64,000 nt of DNA from Amphiura filiformis (taxonomy: Eukaryota; Echinodermata; Ophiuroidea; Amphilepidida; Amphiuridae), in NCBI RefSeq assembly GCF_039555335.1, contig NC_092640.1, forward strand, positions 39,228,295 through 39,292,294, in the 5' to 3' direction. Shown piece after piece: positions 36,153-47,373 of this stretch. The notes beneath the pieces are model-generated. The model ran no database searches. It was not told where the DNA came from and worked only from the letters and a program-made list of their open reading frames with translations. The translations under genes and the position numbers were made by a program. Each line of letters starts with the position of its first letter. Position 1 is the stretch's first letter.

Positions 36153-38021
36153 TTAGGATAGCCTCCATTATCGGAAACAATTCACCCAAATTTGCCTTCA
36201 TACATGGAGTCCGTTAATATTAGTCTTGCTCCGTCAGAAATTTTCCCCAAAGTTGCCACTTTTAAGTATGTTAATACTTGAAATTAGATATCAACAAACG
36301 ATAATTTTGCTACAATACAAATGCAATGCGAACACACCCATCATGTTGATGTGTCCATTTATATACCACGAGATCGACACATTCAATACTGTGAATAACA
36401 ATAATCAGTTTCACACGATCACACCAAAATGATGAATTTGTCGTTTCTGTTTCTCAACGTAACGTATCTAATATTATTAAAATATAATGAAATAGTAATT
36501 ACCTTGCTCAGATCATAGAAGCCGGGCCAACATCAGCATATATGAGAAGCATAGTCACTTGTTGCTATGAATAATCACTTGTGGCCATGGTGGCCGCGGC
36601 AGGTAATCAAAATAAAGCTGCACCTTATCTGTATAATTGATAAGCATATTTGCGATATCGTCAACACCAAGCGTTCTTGGAGCCCATATAAGGAGCGTGT
36701 TTGTGATATTCATTACGAAATGTTCAGGGAGGCGGCCAAGATTGACTGAATTTTGACGTCGTCATTGGTTTAGCAGGTGAGCACAAACTTACGACAAATA
36801 ATTCCAGCAGTAGGGCCTACATATTTTATGTTATCAAATCGTACATTATTATATCCGTTGTGGTTTGGTATTGTTCCCTGATAGTACACCAAGTTAAAGT
36901 GTAGTTGTAACTCTTTTTCGCGCGCGCAAACTATATTTTATGATACTTGACCCGATCTGATCCACTCAGGTTAAAGTCGAAATTTTAAAAATTGAGTTAC
37001 TATCATTAAACATGCTCAGTATCTACACTTACTGATGTTGAATCCTCGGGTCTCTTAGTTGCAAAGTTATGAACCTTTTATCTCTCTTTTTTTTTAATTG
37101 TTTTTTTTTCTCCTCAGTTTTGACTATATCTCAGTTTCATTATTGCCGACTTTTGCCTGATTGGATCAAATCTGGGTCAGATATAGACTTAAAATTTCAG
37201 TACCATGTATCGTTGGGCGATGGTTTAGTGGTTAAGGTCTCCGCCTGCCATGCGGGAATTTCGGGTTTGAATCCTAGTAGGGGAATCTTTTTTTTTCTAC
37301 ATGAAAATGTATATGAATTACTGTGGAAAATATATATTTGTGCCATTTGTTTCTAGAACGGTAACAGCCAAAAACATACTCTCGGAGAAATAATTTTGCG
37401 TTCAACGTCCAGGCAGTGTTGTCGTCTCATTATATGTTTTCATGATTTTGCTTGCGATATTGGCTGTTGCCTAATTGAAATGACGTAGGCCATCATCGTG
37501 TGGAAATGGTATTGTAAGATGAATTTTTATTCATTCTACAATATATTACATTTATTTCGAGAACATCAACACTACAACAAGTAGTATCACAGGCTAGCAC
37601 CTCTATATAAAAACAAAATAAATACATTGCCGTTGCCCGCTAGCTCGGTTCTGTGTCGGTTGCAATAAAGCTGCATTGTTTAAAAGGGCATTTCGTGATC
37701 CACAGCCTCTCCCCCACTTTTCTCAAAAAAAGTTGAGATTTTTATACCACTGGAAACTCGAAATGAGTAACATGTTATTGAGAAAACAAATGGACATAGC
37801 TGCTTCTGGCTCTAAGCCCTCGATATGATATCAACATTATACTCGTGTTCTTGGAGCGCGATGCGTTGACGACAACTCAAATATGCACATTAACCGAGTT
37901 AATAGTTAACCAAATGATTAACAAGTTACATCACTGATGTAAACAATTGCTAATCCATGCAAATGATATACGGTAATGCACGAGTAAATACATTTACTTG
38001 TGACATTATCAACATACTTAC
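36153..38021. other. Intergenic; tRNA-Gly-like piece at 37213-37280, otherwise nothing recognised
   Basis: AT-rich with short chance frames only. Confidence 0.4.
37213..37280 (+). repeat. tRNA-Gly(GCC)-like pseudogene or SINE head
   Basis: GGTTTAGTGGTTAAGG and GCCTGCCATGCGGG match the D arm and anticodon arm (anticodon GCC) of tRNA-Gly, and GGTTTGAATCC is the B-box. The 3' side does not pair with GGGCGAT at the 5' end, so no acceptor stem forms and a functional tRNA is unlikely. Confidence 0.5.
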
Positions 38022-38191
38022 TATAAAGTAATCAAAGATGTTTGCATCTAAGTCACATGTATGAACATCATCAGGGTGCGCTCGTACTATGCAAACATGA
38101 ATCATAAACTTGTGATTATGCGAATAAATATCTTGTAAAAGACTACATTTACTTTGTAGTCCATTTTTGATCAAATTGAAAAACTTGGAGG
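38022..38191 (-). CDS. Possible orphan internal exon, unknown protein
   Basis: Acceptor AAATTACAG and donor GTAAGT bound 170 nt that are open in one frame (phase 1 in, phase 0 out): SKFFNLIKNGLQSKCSLLQD, then DIYSHNHKFMIHVCIVRAH and PDDVHTCDLDANIFDYFI. Splice sites are good and composition is protein-like, but no partner exons or family were recognised. Confidence 0.35.
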
Positions 38192-38655
38192 CTGTAATTT
38201 GCTTCACATGCATATATGGGAGTCACGATTTTGGAACCAAAATAGCGGGGTCACTAAATATTTAATGACTTTTGAATATTTGAATTAAATTCAATTAAAT
38301 CAAAACTTTTGTAATGATATGTACGTGCTGTCAAGTTTCAATTAGAATTCTTGACCTATTTGGAATAATGTATTTTGCACCATAGACTGGGTGAGGATAC
38401 GAAAGGTGTAATCTAAAGAAGAACTGAAGTGGTAGAAATTTAAACTGTTGCTATAGGCGAGTTACTAATTAGCAATGAGAAATATTGTATTTTGTAAATA
38501 AAATATAATTATTATTGAGATGTGATGGTTGATAGTGTTGAAAATATCTTTCTTGACAACTGTAAACATGTATTGTACCTCTGATTCTCATTTAATACAG
38601 ATGGTGCATTTAGAATGGTCCAATATCTGACCAATCTGAGTATAGTCAACAAATG

Positions 38656-41639
38656 TACGAGGGTTGGTCAGTATGTAATAAGAGTTGACTTGTGACGCCA
38701 TATATGGATTGTTTTCATGGCATTTCTCTCACGTGAACACTATACCTTTGTCTTTTAAACAACACATGTAAAAATTACATCACACACATGATTACGTAAC
38801 ATCATTAGCATAAAGTCAATAGACTATGGACACTGCCAAATCACGCAAAAAGGCGGGCCTTTTAAATTACAGCAAAGGCACGTGTTTAAAATGTCCGAGA
38901 TGCATACGGCTAGTTTTAGGCAGGAATAAACACTAGGTCTTCAGTTTGCTTTTGGTAAAAAAAATATGAGCCTTGCCATTCAACTTGGGTGGAAATGGGA
39001 CGTCTGGGAACTTTAACAACTTTAGGGCTTGAATGGAAGCAATGACGAAAAATGAAAAAGCAGTTATTACAAATGACATTGCGTATCTCCAAAATGAAAC
39101 AGATTAAAATCTAATGATTGGTCACGTGTAAGAGCTGGTACTCAGTACTATGATAACTGGTGCAAATCAAATAACAATCTGCGCATGCGTAGGTGGGATG
39201 ACCGATACAACATGCTGGAAATGCACAAAATTGTAAATTCCATGTAAATAGGTCCTAAAATACTACAAAATGCTACAAAAAATTTTGTTTTAACATTCAT
39301 ATGAATTTTTATGAATGATCTCAAACTCAAATGAACAGAAAAGTTTAAAAAATAAATTTCTCATTCAAACGATGGCTTCTCTCTCTGTACCACTACATTT
39401 TGTATAAATGTAACAATAGTAGAATAACAGTTATATTTTAATCATGGATTCAAATATTTCCTAGGGAGACTCCCGGTCATAAGCAAGATTAGACCTACCA
39501 ATTGCATTGGTAGAATTCAGTCTAAACTATTATTAACATCAATCTAATTGATTCTTTTTTTGAATAAGATATTAAGGTATATATTTCAGCCAAAAAATAA
39601 AAATAAATTTCTTCATTAACTGCTTAATTAGCACTTAATTTCTTAACGAGGCACTCATATTGGCCTGTAATGCGTAACAACCAAGCTCATGTAGCCTCAC
39701 TTATTTTGAATTTTCTAAGAGAATTTGAAGATAATTCCTAACAAATAGGGTATCACAGAAAAGCTAAGACTATAAGCAATGTCCCAAAGGCAAAGATTAA
39801 GTTGTGTAAGGATCTATTTTTTGTGAATGAAGTTTTTGATTTTGAGTAATGTTATGTAATGGTTTTCTAAGAAAGTGAATGAAAGTTTGTTAAACTCACC
39901 CCTGGATGTGAAAAGTGTAAAAAATTCGGCCAAAACCCTATCGTATAAAATGAACAAATGATATAGTTCAAAATAAACATCTTTAGGATGACACAAAAAT
40001 GCACCAAGAGCTCAGAGGAGATGATTTCCATGATCAGTCCACTTCTCAAGATTGACTTTAACAGTGATTACAAGCTTTGTTTCTGCTTAAATTAACCCCT
40101 GTAGTCATAGGCGTAGATCCGGGGGGGGGGGGCTGGGGGGGATTTATCCCCCCCAATATTTTGTCGGGGGGATCCCCCAATGTTGACCCCTGATAATGGG
40201 TTTCTGACCAAATTAACCTCATATTTGCCCATTTTAGCCCCAAAAGTGCAAATTTTCGCGCTCCTCGCGCGCATTTAATCTATTTTTACACCATATTTCA
40301 TCAGTTTAGCTTCAAAATGTTTATAGAAAGAAAAGCCCTGTTTCTGTCAAAAATAAAAAAATATTTGACCACGCATTTTAAATAAACAAAAACCTTTACA
40401 GCCCAACAAACATGGTTTAATGAACTAAATTCCTCAAAAAAGTTTCAAAAACGGCTGTATATCAGAAATTGTTGAAATCTATCTCCACATTGTTGCATAT
40501 CAATGAAACCATTGTTCTTTCCTGTCAACAATGACACCTCCTTTGTGACGATAACTTATTCCACGGCTGAGTAACTTTCTTTGAAAGACAGAGAGGTCTC
40601 AACGAAAATGTGCCAAACTGACTATTGTCTGCGCTCATCTTATTGCTTTGAATAAAAGACTGAATGAAAAGTTGTTTGCCGTACATCACGATGAATAAAA
40701 AAGTGCTAGGATGGTTCTACATGTGGATACACATGGATCAACGCACGTCAATCTCTCTTGATGGTCACTTCTTCATAGTGGTCATTTGCAAGAAAATTCT
40801 AATCAACCATGATTCGATTATCAGATCTGGATAAGGCTCGAGCTTTTGGTCAGCTTGACGCTGGCATACCTCAGAATCAAAGTGAGACAACTTTTTGAGT
40901 TTCCAGCAGTATGATCTCCAAGCTAAAAGCAAAGTTTCGTCAGACCGGAGATCAGCCTGCGGAGATGTCAAAGACAGACCCACAAGTGGCCGCCCAAGAA
41001 AAACAACGGCTGCGGAAGATCGGTACATCAGATTGGCAGCACTTTAAAACCGTTTTTAATGTAACAGTGTGATATTCCTCATTCATGTTTACTGATGCAA
41101 ATGGCGCAGACAATGGCAGATTTGGCACATTTTGTTTGAGACCTCCTTGTCTTTCAAAGACAATTACTCAACTATTAAAGTTATCGTCACAAATTTGGTG
41201 TCATTTTTGACAAGAAAGAACAATGTTTGTATTGATATGAAACAATATGGATATAGATTTCAAAAATTTCTGATATAAAACCGTTTTGGAAAGTTTCCAA
41301 ACTTTTTTTGAAGAGTTTAGAAGTTTGTGTTCTATGACTGTTCCCAAAGGCAGCATTCTCCATAGTTTAATTTCCGAGAAAATATAAAATATACAACAAT
41401 ACCTCATTTCAGCCTCTTATTTCCCTTAACAAAAACGACTCATTTTCAGCAGGTGAATATTAGCCATTGATTTTATGCTAATGCTGTTACGTAATCATAT
41501 GTGTGATATATATTTTTTTTACATGTGTTGTTTGAAAGACAAAGGTACAGTGTTAATGTAATCATTGAGAAATGCCATGAAAACAATCCACATATGACGT
41601 CACAAGTCAACTCTTAATACATACTGATCGACCCTCGTA
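38656..41639. mobile_element. TA-target element with CGAGGGT ends, inserted in the leucine-rich repeats
   Basis: TA plus CGAGGGTTGGTCAGTATGTA at the left, ATACTGATCGACCCTCG plus TA at the right. The arms match over about 170 bp (AAGAGTTGACTTGTGACG; GATTGTTTTCATGGCATTTC; GATTACGTAACA). Removing the element with one TA rejoins an open leucine-rich repeat frame (VNK-CSTKSTHLSQYALRG). CGAGGG ends with TA targets are seen in mariner-type elements. No transposase was recognised inside. A Tc1-like relic (40425-41320) and a G-run GCGTAG-type insert (about 40105-40260) are nested within it. Confidence 0.85.
40425..41320 (+). mobile_element. Tc1-like transposon relic with long inverted repeats, copy 2
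   Basis: TA targets at 40426-40427 and 41318-41319. The arms of about 250 bp are shared with 22171-23036 (TCCTCAAAAAAGTTTC, CTTTGAAAGACA). The plus strand keeps part of the helix-turn-helix region (SMISKLKAKFRQTG near 40911-40955, then RPTSGRPRKT in a shifted frame). The catalytic domain is absent. It is nested in the TA element 38656-41639, so it is younger than that insertion. Confidence 0.8.
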
Positions 41640-41759
41640 GTACAAAGTCCACACATCTATCCCAATATGCCTTGCGTGGTTTATCCAACCTGAAGACACT
41701 GAGTCTTGTTGAAACTAGTCTCAGTGAAGTTCCGTATCAAGCAGTGGGAGTATTTGCAT

Positions 41760-42222
41760 CGGGGGGGGGCACTCAACTTTAGAAGTGACGGGTATGTGCC
41801 TACTGGTGTCGCGAAGGAGGGGCCTATCGGTAACAAAGCGTTATTTTAAAAAAGGGGGTCATTGGGTACAAACAAAATAAAAAAGGGGGTCATTGGGTAT
41901 AAGATTTTGAAAAAGGGGGTCAGAGTATAAGATTTCAAAAAAGGGTCATCGGGTAGAAAATTTTGAAAAAATGGAGCAACATTTTGAAAGTTTCGGCATA
42001 ATTTTGAAAAAATGGAGCAAAATTTGAAAGTTTCGGCATTATTTTGTTGCATTTTGATGATGCTCTTCTAGAAAATCTAGAAAAAAGGGGGTCATTGGGT
42101 AGCCGCAACAAAAAAAAAGGGGGTCATTGGGTAGCCGCAACTAAAAAAAGGGGGGGTCATCGGGTATGACTTTAAAAAAAGGGGTCATACCGTCACTTCC
42201 AAAGTTGAGTGCTCCCCCCAGG
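41760..42222. mobile_element. hAT-like MITE with 8-bp duplication and internal GGGGGTCATTGGGTA repeats
   Basis: ATTTGCAT flanks both ends (41752-41759, 42223-42230). The inverted ends are GGGGGGCACTCAACTTT and AAAGTTGAGTGCTCCCCCC, extending to GAAGTGACGG. The interior repeats AAAAAGGGGGTCATTGGGTA and variants about seven times. Excision rejoins the leucine-rich repeat frame (GVFA-YSLEHLDL). Confidence 0.88.
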
Positions 42223-42585
42223 ATTTGCATACTCGCTGGAACACTTGGATTTGAGAAATAATAGTATACCGGGGATACTGTCCTGATGAGCAAATATTAC
42301 TTTGGGACTATTAGTTTGGATTGAATTTGAAATCCATAAATACCTCATTTAATCCCATCAGATATTTGTATTTTGAAGATAACGAATCTGACGCATTAGA
42401 CTGATCATTACTTACACGTGACCATTACGATCCAGTTTATCACCTATTTGCCCCTTCTGAGATCTATTTACATTTCAGCTGAACATGTTATTGATGTTGT
42501 AATTTTTGTTCCTGCTTCTTTTTATTAAAGTTTTCATTGTGTTTCTTTTCCCCGGTATGTGAGACAATTACCTTTCGTATATTCA

Positions 42586-43144
42586 CTACTCCCCATTCCA
42601 GAAAAATACAGCACTAATTTTTTGGATTCAAAAAATATGATCCTGTTTTGCCAAAGGAAACATAGCTAAATAGTCCTAACTGGCAATGGAAGTAAAATTT
42701 TAATATGTGGTCAATATTTGGAAATAAGGGCCAACAATATACATTTTTAGGGCGTTTTCGACCTTTTTCGTATTCTGTGACAATCAAGCCTAAAGAAAGG
42801 CTAATTTCAAGCTATGCATTCTAATTTTTTGGAAAATACATTTTCCAATCTTTTTCATAACCAATTAGCAAAAATAATATTAACATTATGGGCTTACCCT
42901 ATACTCAAGATTTTGAATGCTTAGACTTGTGCCAAGTCTTACAATTTTGCGATTAAAATGGTAACAAAACATACAAGATGGCATGTTTTTGGACAATTTT
43001 CCCTCAAATTGCAAACATATTAAAATTTGACGTTTGCTGCCAAATTAAAGGATTAGTATTTAGCTATGTTTCATTTGGCAAAACAGGATAATATTTTTAA
43101 TCAAAAAAAAAATTAATGCTGTATATTTCTAGAATGGGGAAGTA
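42586..43144. mobile_element. CTACTCCC-type inverted-repeat element, copy 2 (most complete)
   Basis: The left end CTACTCCCCATTCCAGAAAA pairs with the right end TTTCTAGAATGGGGAAGTA. The interior matches 9644-10160 and 57259-57755. It separates two leucine-rich repeat pieces of the Toll-like receptor relic. Confidence 0.78.
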
Positions 43145-43223
43145 CAGATGTGTCATTTGGGGGTAACTGCTCACGTCTCAAATCACTATCCATATCTGAC
43201 TCTGAAGGAGTCAATGGTACTTA

Positions 43224-43589
43224 TTAAAGGGGGTACTACACCCATCGATAATTTGTGTCTATTTTTGCATTTTTCTCAAAAACTAATAACACAGCGGTAA
43301 CAAAAGTTACGTATATTATAGGGGCAAGGAATCCAATTACTACACTGAATTTCAGTGACCCATGACAAGCGGTTCATTATTTATGATAAGAAAAGAGGTA
43401 CCGCTAAGATCTACCTTATTTCCAATCATATATACTGAACCGCTTGCCTTGAGTCACTGAAATTTTAGTAGAGTAATTGGATTCCTTGACCCAATAATAT
43501 ACATAACTTTTGTTCCCAGTGTGTTATTATTTTTTGAGAAAAATGCAAAAATAGTCACAAATTTACCACAGGGGTGTAGTACCCCTCAA
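43224..43589. mobile_element. TTAA-flanked fold-back MITE, copy 3
   Basis: Starts TTAA-AGGGGGTACTACACCC and ends GGGGTGTAGTACCCCT-CAA, one base off TTAA. Full-length hairpin as in copy 2. Confidence 0.82.
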
Positions 43590-43805
43590 ACGGTAGGGGT
43601 TGACACATTTCCTCGCATTGAAAAGCTATCTTTAACAAATGACCATCAATTAAAAATATTCTTCTTGAGAGCCATAGTACAATATCTAAATCTGAGAAGG
43701 AATATCCAAGTTTCCTGCATAAAGAGATAATCTTAGTATCACAGAATTTAGTTTAAACTTGAAGTCTACAATACTTCGAGCTTTTCAAGTCTGCTTTTTA
43801 TTTCT

Positions 43806-44084
43806 TTAAGGTGGTACTACACCCCTTTTTTTGCAGTTTTCTCACTACTGCACTGAAAATTTTATTTCAGCACAGTTGCGAAGTTATAGTCAAAAATGAG
43901 GGAAACCCAATATTTGATCAATAAATCAATAACTACTTGTCTTGATTCACTGAAATTCCAGTGTAGTAACTGGATTCCTTGCCCCTATAAAATATACACA
44001 ACTTTTGTTACCACTGTTTTATTAGTTTTTGAGAAAAATGCAAAAATAGTCACAAATTTATCAAGGGGTGTAGCACCACCTTAA
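43806..44084. mobile_element. TTAA-flanked fold-back MITE, copy 4
   Basis: TTAA at both ends, GGTGGTACTACACCCC at the left and GGGGTGTAGCACCACC at the right. Closest to copy 1 at 5666; the left arm is shortened. Confidence 0.82.
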
Positions 44085-44100
44085 CAGTGTGTATCATTTA

Positions 44101-44587
44101 TAAAGTCTGCACAAAAAGAAACTCAGCTGTTATAAATACGCCTATAGCTTCAGAACTAATAATTGTTTTCACAATATTTCAACATAAAAAGAGGAGGATT
44201 TATTTACGCGCATTTTGATACCCCATTTGTTCAATTTGGTTCAATATTAACAACACAGTAGTGTTTTGAAAGAAAAATACCCGAATTTAAAGGTTGCAGC
44301 TATTTGTATTGATTTGAAGTCAGCGCGAAGTAAATGGTGGGTTTTACGTGCCACAATGCTTGTGTAATAACCACTGATGGCTGAAAACTGCAACTTTTAA
44401 ATTCGGGTATTTTTCTTTAAAAGCTCTGCTGTGTTGTCAATATTGAACGGCATTGGACAAATGGGGTATCAAAATGCGCGTAAATAACCCATCATTCTCT
44501 CTATGTTGAAATATTGTGAAAACAATTATTAGTTCTGAAGCTATAGGTGTATTTATAACAGCTGAGTTTCTTTTTATGCAGACTTTA
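44101..44587. mobile_element. Long hairpin element with TAAAGTCTGCA ends
   Basis: The arms of about 200 bp are nearly perfect: AGAAACTCAGCTGTTATAAA / TTTATAACAGCTGAGTTTCT, GCTTCAGAACTAATAATTGT / ACAATTATTAGTTCTGAAGC. It is inserted where the transmembrane segment of the receptor relic would be. A diverged relative is at 6743-7040. Confidence 0.85.
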
Positions 44588-45064
44588 GATATAGATGGCG
44601 CATATATTACAAATAAGTATGGATTTGATTTTATCAGAGAAGATATTAGGGATATGCCGACCGTGATAATGAATAAAGAAAATGTTGATATCAGGGAAGC
44701 ACCAATCATGCGACGTCGATATCATCCTTAATGTCTATCACAAAGACAATGGATAAATGATCAACTCATTCCAAACATTGAAGATGGACCAGAACAATTC
44801 CGACTATGTCTTAAAGAAAGACGTGACATTCCAGCTGGACATAATATTATTCTCAATGCAATTGGCCTATGTCACGGTATTAAGCAAAGCCGCAAAACAA
44901 TCGCAGTTTTATCAGAGAATTTTATCGATGATGGATGGTGTCATTTCCAGCTACATTTTGCACGAATGCGAATGGTAATGGACAATGCTGATGTACTAAT
45001 TCTTGTACAGATTGGAGACATTCCTGACCGTAAAAAGACTCTGTTACTGCGTCAGGTATTATAA

Positions 45065-45390
45065 ATTAAAGTTTTAAATTGGCGGGCCGTTTGGAAATTT
45101 TCCCCGGGCTCATTGCACAGTCAGCACCTAACATTTTGTGAGGATTCTAGTTCATTGGTATTGCTTGTATGTAGAGAATATGTTATAATTTTTTCATAGA
45201 TATTGTAACTAGCAATGGCCTTTTTCTTCTTTATTTAGGGGGGGGATGAGTCAATCTTATCGACTTCTTCGACCCATTCGTTGGACATGTCAATCAACTC
45301 TGAGATTTAACAAGAAGATAAAAACGTCAAAAAGATCCAATAATCTCGTAAGAATTTCAATAATTCTATTAAATTTATTAAATAGCTTAG
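45065..45390. other. 3' flank of the Toll-like receptor relic
   Basis: GATTCTAGTTCATTGGTATT and nearby blocks resemble the flank downstream of the TIR relic ending at 23687. No coding sequence. Confidence 0.5.
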
Positions 45391-45617
45391 CCCAGCAAAC
45401 ACCAAACGTTAGAGAGTAAAAGTTTAAATGTCGGTTTATATAAAGGGTATAAAACGTTTTAATAACACTCAAGATACATTTTTGAAAACTTGGTGCAAAA
45501 TATTCTAAACACATTGTTATTTAAGTGTTGACAAAATATTTTAAAATAACGTTTTAAAAACGTTTTCAAGACCTTTTAACCCGACAATTAAATGTTGTTA
45601 TTACGTTTTGAATAACA
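45391..45617. mobile_element. CCCAGCAAACAC-ended MITE, copy 2 (right end lost)
   Basis: CCCAGCAAACACCAAACGTT, AAATGTCGGTTTATATAAAG and AACCCGACAATTAAATG parallel the copy at 15065-15350. The final inverted end is missing. Confidence 0.7.
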
Positions 45618-45969
45618 CCTATGATTTGTTGTTTCCTAATGCCCATTAGGTTGTGGCACCTTTATCGGGCAACACCCTATCCATCATATTTTGGAACTTA
45701 CAATAGTGAAACCAAAAACAGAAACTTGAAAATGCTCAATGGGTCGTATTCTCTTTTTCCCATCTACTCATTAAAATCTTTTGCCAAAATGGGATCAATT
45801 GAGCCCATATTTATTAGTCGAGCTATTAGCTTTAAAATATATATTTTCTTAAAATTCAGTGCGAGACCAATATATAAATTTTATCATTATCATGTTTTGG
45901 ATCCAATATTTTCACACACTTGGATTCATCAAAAGATAATGATATAAAGACCGGGCTAAGTTTAAGACT

Positions 45970-46170
45970 ATTCCAGTTGAATTCCACACAACATGCACAA
46001 CCTTTATGGAAGACATGATCTTATTCTCCTACACAGGGAGTATGAATTTTAAATGGGGTATCATCATAATCATGAATGACTGGCTACATTTAAAATCTAC
46101 ACTCCCTGTGTGGATGACATGGAAGATCAAGATCATGTCTCCATGGTGGTGTATGGATTTCAACTGGAAT
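45970..46170. mobile_element. CACACAGGGAGT-type hairpin MITE, copy 2
   Basis: ATTCCAGTTGAATTCCAC at the left mirrors GTATGGATTTCAACTGGAAT at the right. The inner arms CTCCTACACAGGGAGTATGA / CTACACTCCCTGTGTGGATG mirror as well. Confidence 0.82.
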
Positions 46171-46258
46171 ATCACATTGTTATGTAATACAAACAATATA
46201 AAATTACTCGATGTGAATATTAAGTACGCAAATAGGTTAATCAGGATTGTCCAATTAA

Positions 46259-46583
46259 CATTATTTACAAGGTTCTTAAAAAATACAATAGAGTAGGTGA
46301 TGTTGACATACCTCAATGACGTTTCGTACTGTAACACAGCACTTTCTCAAATTGAACGACCAGATTTTACCTTCTTCGTCTGTTGCTTCCTGTAGGTAGC
46401 TGACGTTGATGGCTCTGTTAGTTACTAACAGCGCCATCTACGTCAGCTGCCAACAGAAAGCAACAGACGAGAAAGGTCAAATCTGGTCATGCATTCAATT
46501 TGAGAAAGTGCTGACGAAACGTCATTGAGGTATGTCAACACCACCTACTCTATTTGATTTGTTTAAGAACCTTGTAAATAATG
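46259..46583. mobile_element. Large palindromic fold-back element
   Basis: CATTATTTACAAGGTTCTTA at the left mirrors TAAGAACCTTGTAAATAATG at the right. The inner arms ACATACCTCAATGACGTTTC / GAAACGTCATTGAGGTATGT and CAGCACTTTCTCAAATTGAA / TTCAATTTGAGAAAGTGCTG continue to the centre (TTAGTTACTAACA), giving arms of about 150 bp. Confidence 0.88.
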
Positions 46584-46828
46584 AATATTAAGTAGTAAAA
46601 AATATTTGACTTGTTCCTCCTTTTCTTCCGTCGGACGACTCTATTTACGACATTTTTTAAGAAAGACGTCATAATGCTATAATGATCAAAGCGTTTTATT
46701 TTATAATGATGAATGATAAATGAAATGAAGAAGATAAAGAATTGATGGTATGAATGACATGGGTTCACAAACAATTGGTCTTGCTGCTATTCTTGTTGGT
46801 TCGGACTTTCATGAATGGGTTACATTAC

Positions 46829-47373
46829 CAGTCCGGTCCAACTGCCTGGCCAGGCAACGCTACCTAACCAGGCAGCAGGTTTCATGCCCAGGAAAAGGGA
46901 TATTTCCTGCCCAAGCAACATGGTATCCCACAATGAAATGCTCTAATTGAAATGAAATAAATGTTCTTTCTTGGTTTACAGTAAAGAAGAAGTAAGATCA
47001 CTATTATCAATGGATATACAATCCGTGGTATTTTCCATTAATTTTAATTAAATCGAAATTTGCTTATTTAATCTAATAATATTCAAAACACCGTTAGGAA
47101 CATTTATGTATGTGGAGACTTGTGTTAAAAACCTTTCTCATACCGTTAGGAAATTTTTTTTATTTAAAAAAATCCTTCAGGTGAATATTTTTCGCCTTCT
47201 TAAAAAAATTCAAATTAGATATAACTCAAGAGTACAAATTAAAATTTCCCCTGATTAGTTATAAAGTGACCATGAATAATTTCGGAATTCGGAAGCGTTT
47301 CCAAGACCTATGTTGCCTGCGCAGGAAACATGTTGCTTGCTCGGGCAATGTTTTGTGGCAAGGCAGCAGGACC
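46829..47373. mobile_element. Possible element with CAGTCCGGTCC ends
   Basis: CAGTCCGGTCCAACTGCCTG at the left is mirrored by CAGCAGGACCGGACTG at the right. GCCTGGCCAGGCAACG and related GGCAAC/CAGGCAG words recur inside. No open frame. Confidence 0.5.

Larger units (their letters stand above)
38601..45064 (+). pseudogene. Toll-like receptor pseudogene, shredded by transposons
   Basis: Host Toll-like receptor sequence in order on the plus strand. Leucine-rich repeat pieces: 38601-38655 (FRMVQYLTNLSIVNK); 41640-41751 (ALRGLSNLKTLSL, VETSLSEVPYQAV); 42231-42285 (YSLEHLDLRNNSIPGI); 43157-43223 (CSRLKSLSI); 43600-43731 (PRIEKLSLTNDHQLKIF). Juxtamembrane piece: 44585-44616 (FRYRWRIYYK). TIR domain: about 44722-45064 (ILNVYHKDN; INDQLIPNIEDGPEQF; ERRDIPAGHNII; GIKQSRKTIAVLSENF; VLILVQIGDIPDRKK). 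Toll-like receptors sense microbes through the repeats and signal through the TIR domain. This copy is dead: a stop at 42283-42285, frame changes in the juxtamembrane and TIR parts, and at least six insertions (38656-41639, 41760-42222, 42586-43144, 43224-43589, 43806-44084, 44101-44587). Confidence 0.85.

Noticed and set aside
37213-37280. Functional tRNA-Gly(GCC) gene
   Set aside because: The D and anticodon arms fit, but the acceptor stem does not form and the 3' side is divergent.
41840-42180. CRISPR-like array of GGGGGTCAT repeats
   Set aside because: Units and spacers are irregular, it is inside a eukaryotic MITE, and no cas-like genes exist.
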